Source of the DNA: Pseudanabaena sp. M53BS1SP1A06MG
Lineage (GTDB): Bacteria > Cyanobacteriota > Cyanobacteriia > Pseudanabaenales > Pseudanabaenaceae
Assembly (NCBI GenBank): GCA_020404105.1
Contig: JADBWH010000073.1
Location: 19,913-83,912 of the forward strand
Length of the DNA: 64,000 nt
Direction: 5' to 3'
This document shows positions 61,902-64,000 of this stretch, piece by piece (position 1 is the stretch's first letter; each line of letters starts with the position of its first letter). The notes below the pieces were generated by a model. It made no database searches, had not been told where the DNA came from, and saw only the letters and a list, made by a program, of their open reading frames with translations. The translations under genes and the position numbers were made by a program.

Positions 61902-62342
61902 CTACTCATATTCAAGTGGAGATAACTCCATCAAAAGTTGGGTTTGGGTATCCGTTGAACTTGTTGTGCTTAAGGTTACATCAGTCGCATCCCAGCTATT
62001 AATTAAGGACTGTTCTATAGCTGCTCGTTCCGATTCACTAACCGAATTACTGGCAATTTGCAACTGAGAGCGATTATTTGCTAGGTTGAAACCAATACCC
62101 GCTGCGATCACTACAGGGATTACTACAGCCACAGCCCAAGGGAACCAGCGCTTGATACTTCTATTATTTGATTTCTGGGGATATTTGCTAATCTCTGTGA
62201 ATAGTCGCTGCTCAAAGTTAGGAGCAGGAGGTGGAGTAATTGGCTTATTTTGCTTGATAAAATTTACTAAAGCCATATCAGTCTGATCACGAGGCTCTCC
62301 AGCAAAGTTTTCTTGATGCTCTGGGAAATTAGGTTTTTTCAT
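61902..62342 (-). CDS. Single-pass anti-sigma factor candidate
   Basis: A 146-residue protein with a polar N-terminal cytosolic part (GEPRDQTDMALVNFIKQNKP, then QRLFTEISKYP), one membrane helix (FPWAVAVVIPVVIAAGIGFN) and an external tail of about 45 residues ending TQLLMELSPLEYE. Its ATG overlaps the sigma gene's stop by 4 bp. The layout fits membrane-bound anti-sigma factors. No zinc-binding HxxxCxxC motif is seen, so it is not a ZAS-type. Probably binds the adjacent sigma factor until an envelope signal is sensed. Confidence 0.7.
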   Translation of the reverse strand: MKKPNFPEHQENFAGEPRDQTDMALVNFIKQNKPITPPPAPNFEQRLFTEISKYPQKSNNRSIKRWFPWAVAVVIPVVIAAGIGFNLANNRSQLQIASNSVSESERAAIEQSLINSWDATDVTLSTTSSTDTQTQLLMELSPLEYE

Positions 62343-62950
62343 AGTTCGACTCCTTGCGCTTCCAAAAACTTTCTGATGGCACTACGGGCATGAAATAATC
62401 GCGATTTCACCGTGCCGACGGGTATAGACAAAATTTCGGCGATATCTTTTTGGGGTAACTCTTCAAGATCATGGAGTACTAATACTGCTTGATGATCTTC
62501 ACTAAGCTTGGCTAAACCGCGTTGTATCAGATCTTGATAATGCATTTGGTTTAAATCTGCCTGCTGATAGCAATCTCGGACGATCACCTCATCAGAGAGG
62601 TTTTCGAGTTGCTCATCTTCGACTGATACATTGCGCGATCGCATTTTTGCTAGAACTTTGCGGCGATCGCTTGCCACATTAAAGGCAATCCGATAGAGCC
62701 ATGTTGAGAATTGGGAAGATTGACGAAACTTACCTAATCCTTTCCAAGCTCTAAGGAACACATCCTGCACTAAGTCATCTAAACTATCGGAGCCACATAG
62801 CTGAAATAGAGTTGATCTCACCTTATGATGATGTCGTTGATACAGCTTTTTAAAGCTATGGGCATCACCTTGCAAGCTCGCTTGCACTAGATGCAGATCG
62901 GGATCAGTGAGAGTAGAAGTTTCGATATTTGTAGTTAAGGGTTTGAACAT
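62339..62950 (-). CDS. ECF sigma factor
   Basis: A 203-residue group IV sigma factor. Region 2 has YQRHHHKVRSTLFQLCGSDS and DDLVQDVFLRAWKGLGKFR, then SQFSTWLYRIAFNVASDRR. Region 4 has LPQKDIAEILSIPVGTVKSR and LFHARSAIRKFL. It lacks regions 1 and 3. ECF factors direct transcription to stress promoters when their anti-sigma is inactivated. It is the first gene of an operon with the anti-sigma (4-bp overlap) and probably the Spy-like gene. Start ATG at 62950; an R5 element lies just upstream. Confidence 0.93.
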   Translation of the reverse strand: MFKPLTTNIETSTLTDPDLHLVQASLQGDAHSFKKLYQRHHHKVRSTLFQLCGSDSLDDLVQDVFLRAWKGLGKFRQSSQFSTWLYRIAFNVASDRRKVLAKMRSRNVSVEDEQLENLSDEVIVRDCYQQADLNQMHYQDLIQRGLAKLSEDHQAVLVLHDLEELPQKDIAEILSIPVGTVKSRLFHARSAIRKFLEAQGVEL

Positions 62951-62976
62951 CGACTATCAACATCCATTCTCGGCTT

Positions 62977-63079
62977 ATTGTGGTTTTCATTTTGCTTACG
63001 GCAAAATAAAAACCGCAAACTCTTCCTGTGATTTTTTTTGTTTTACAAATTAGTATGCACTCATTTGTAAAACGCTTTA
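62977..63079. mobile_element. Double-hairpin repeat family R5, copy 2
   Basis: GTGGTTTTCATTTTGCTTAC with its complement, GCAAACTCTTCCTGTGAT, then TTTTACAAATTAGTATGCAC with its complement. Same arrangement as the copy at 55666-55770. It ends 150 bp before the DUF2993 gene and begins 27 bp upstream of the sigma-factor start. Confidence 0.75.
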
Positions 63080-63228
63080 GTAATGACCTTGTTTTGCATC
63101 ACCATTACCAAAATTAACCTTGTGAGCATCTATACTTATTGAGGCAATATCGATGGCTATCAACTTATAAGTTTTGACCGCCATCACCTCAAAAAGGTTC
63201 TGCCCAAAAAGGGTTATAAAAAAATCAT

Positions 63229-63729
63229 ATGTCCGTTGTTAGTTCTGTATTAATTCCAATCATTAAACTGTGGTTGCGATCACAAGTCGAACATATCGAT
63301 ACTCTCGAAATTGAAATCGCGGGCAAAAGTCGTCAAATTCTAAGTGGTGATATTCCTAAAGCAAATGTAATTGGGGCAGGGGCAAGATATCAAGGTTTAG
63401 CCGTAACTAATATCGATCTCTGTGCCGAAGCCATCCATCTGAATATTACCCAAATTCTTAAGGGAGATGCTTTACGACTGCTCGATCCTATTCGCGTGAC
63501 AATCGATGTCGAGCTATCTCCTGAAGATCTCCAAAGTTGTCTTAAGTCTCCTATTTTTATCGATGCGATCACTCCTGATGCGCCACTGATAGCAACAACT
63601 GATGATGAGATTCGCGCTTTACTAGAACAGCTAGTCCATAAACTCGGTGATGAATTTACATTGCATGAACTGGCGATCGCTGATGGTGGCGCAAAATGTC
63701 GTGGGGAATTTGCGATTACCGCCACCTAA
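63229..63729 (+). CDS. DUF2993 (LmeA-like) protein
   Basis: A 166-residue protein of the DUF2993/LmeA family, which binds phospholipid in actinobacteria; many copies occur in cyanobacteria. The pattern LEIEIAGKSRQILSGDIPK, then VIGAGARYQGLAVTNIDL, LLDPIRVTIDVELSPEDL fits. No clear signal peptide is visible, so a location at the membrane or in the lumen is open. The start ATG at 63229 is the only good choice. Monocistronic. Confidence 0.85.
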   Translation: MSVVSSVLIPIIKLWLRSQVEHIDTLEIEIAGKSRQILSGDIPKANVIGAGARYQGLAVTNIDLCAEAIHLNITQILKGDALRLLDPIRVTIDVELSPEDLQSCLKSPIFIDAITPDAPLIATTDDEIRALLEQLVHKLGDEFTLHELAIADGGAKCRGEFAITAT

Positions 63730-63735
63730 AAGACG

Positions 63736-63780
63736 GAAAGCTGAAATGACACCCTCTGCGCTTTTAACATTTCAGCTTTC
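63736..63780 (+). terminator. Terminator-like hairpin after the DUF2993 gene
   Basis: GAAAGCTGAAATG pairs with CATTTCAGCTTTC across 19 nt, followed by TATTCTTT. Starts 7 bp after the stop codon. Confidence 0.55.
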
Positions 63781-64000
63781 TATTCTTTAAACGCGATGTA
63801 AAACCCACATTCCGCTCGTAATGGAAGGGGAAAAACAATTACGAAACAGGCAGAGGGAAGAGATAGTAGCGTTGGCAGGCAGGAGAAAAGAAATTCAAAA
63901 TATGAAGGCGAAGAGGAGACAAATTTGCAACTTGAGTCAGGTTCTGAAAAGAAACTAAATGAACTGCCATAAAACACTGAAAAACCCATCGCAAAGTTGG
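63781..64000. other. Last 220 bp without a confident gene
   Basis: A plus-strand frame from ATG 63821 encodes 45 very basic, charged residues (MEGEKQLRNRQREEI...), and the opposite strand holds a Ser/Phe-rich frame. Neither has family features or a start signal I trust. Confidence 0.35.

Noticed and set aside
63821..63958. 45-codon basic frame near the window end
   Set aside because: No family feature, overlapped by an equally open opposite-strand frame; treated as unassigned sequence.
1..64000. CRISPR array, rRNA, tmRNA or other large RNA genes
   Set aside because: No regularly spaced direct repeats and no conserved RNA cores were seen on either strand; all multi-copy repeats are dispersed hairpins.

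Overview
The window is a stretch of cyanobacterial chromosome. The octamer GCGATCGC (HIP1) and its core recur throughout, inside and between genes. Several genes are typical of cyanobacteria: a bilin-type GAF photosensor, a four-ACT aspartate kinase, a fused RibBA, ctaA/ctaB and an amidase-glucosaminidase. Base composition, AT-rich spacers and abundant small palindromic repeats would fit a filamentous Pseudanabaena-like lineage, but that placement is inference. There is no rRNA, CRISPR array, prophage or replication origin. One tRNA (Ser-UGA) is present.

Layout. 1-7.3 kb: end of an unknown gene, an archaeal-type LeuC, a degenerate-nuclease/HEPN-like protein, malic enzyme, and a recO-MFS exporter pair. 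7.3-11.3 kb: a small DXCF-type cyanobacteriochrome, a glycosyltransferase, a geranylgeranyl-reductase-family flavoprotein and gcvT. 11.6-13.5 kb: an AbiE-type toxin-antitoxin operon whose likely promoter lies in a perfect 65-bp palindrome. 13.5-21.1 kb: two tandem signal peptidases, lysC, gpmI, a Tat-exported dienelactone hydrolase and an SDR. 21.5-28.7 kb: a large lipoprotein-like repeat protein, a duplicated-domain protein with histone-H1-like linkers, tRNA-Ser, DedA, a NIL-ferredoxin and a peptidoglycan hydrolase. 28.7-30.5 kb: insertion-sequence debris around one small membrane gene. 30.5-46.2 kb: folK, argB, photolyase, a VWA protein, an EamA transporter with a coiled-coil head, several membrane proteins of unknown role, PIN-TRAM, TPR, rhodanese and a chorismate-utilising enzyme. 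46.2-49.1 kb: more transposase debris around an apparently acquired esterase with an attC-like hairpin behind it. 49.2-58.8 kb: ackA, cutA-mtnX-like pair, a 43-residue membrane protein converging on ribBA, an FeS-type photolyase, an aldo/keto reductase and a deacetylase-phosphodiester glycosidase fusion. 58.8-63.7 kb: ctaA-ctaB, and an ECF sigma/anti-sigma/Spy-CpxP-like operon, then a DUF2993 protein.

The genes serve central metabolism (malate, acetate, glycine, lysine/threonine, arginine, folate, riboflavin, heme A), envelope work (signal peptidases, amidase, deacetylase, DedA, Spy-like) and light or DNA-damage responses (cyanobacteriochrome, two photolyase-family proteins, RecO). Most are single genes or pairs, often convergent with a shared hairpin terminator.

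The most unusual content is the small-repeat population. At least five families of short, non-coding, hairpin-forming elements recur, two with imperfect terminal inverted repeats. One copy is nested inside another element, and perfect palindromes also sit inside the reading frames of ctaA and the chorismate enzyme. Other points of note are the single-domain DXCF photosensor, the AbiE palindrome, the twin-domain H1-like protein, and an amidase domain that appears to have lost a zinc-ligand histidine.
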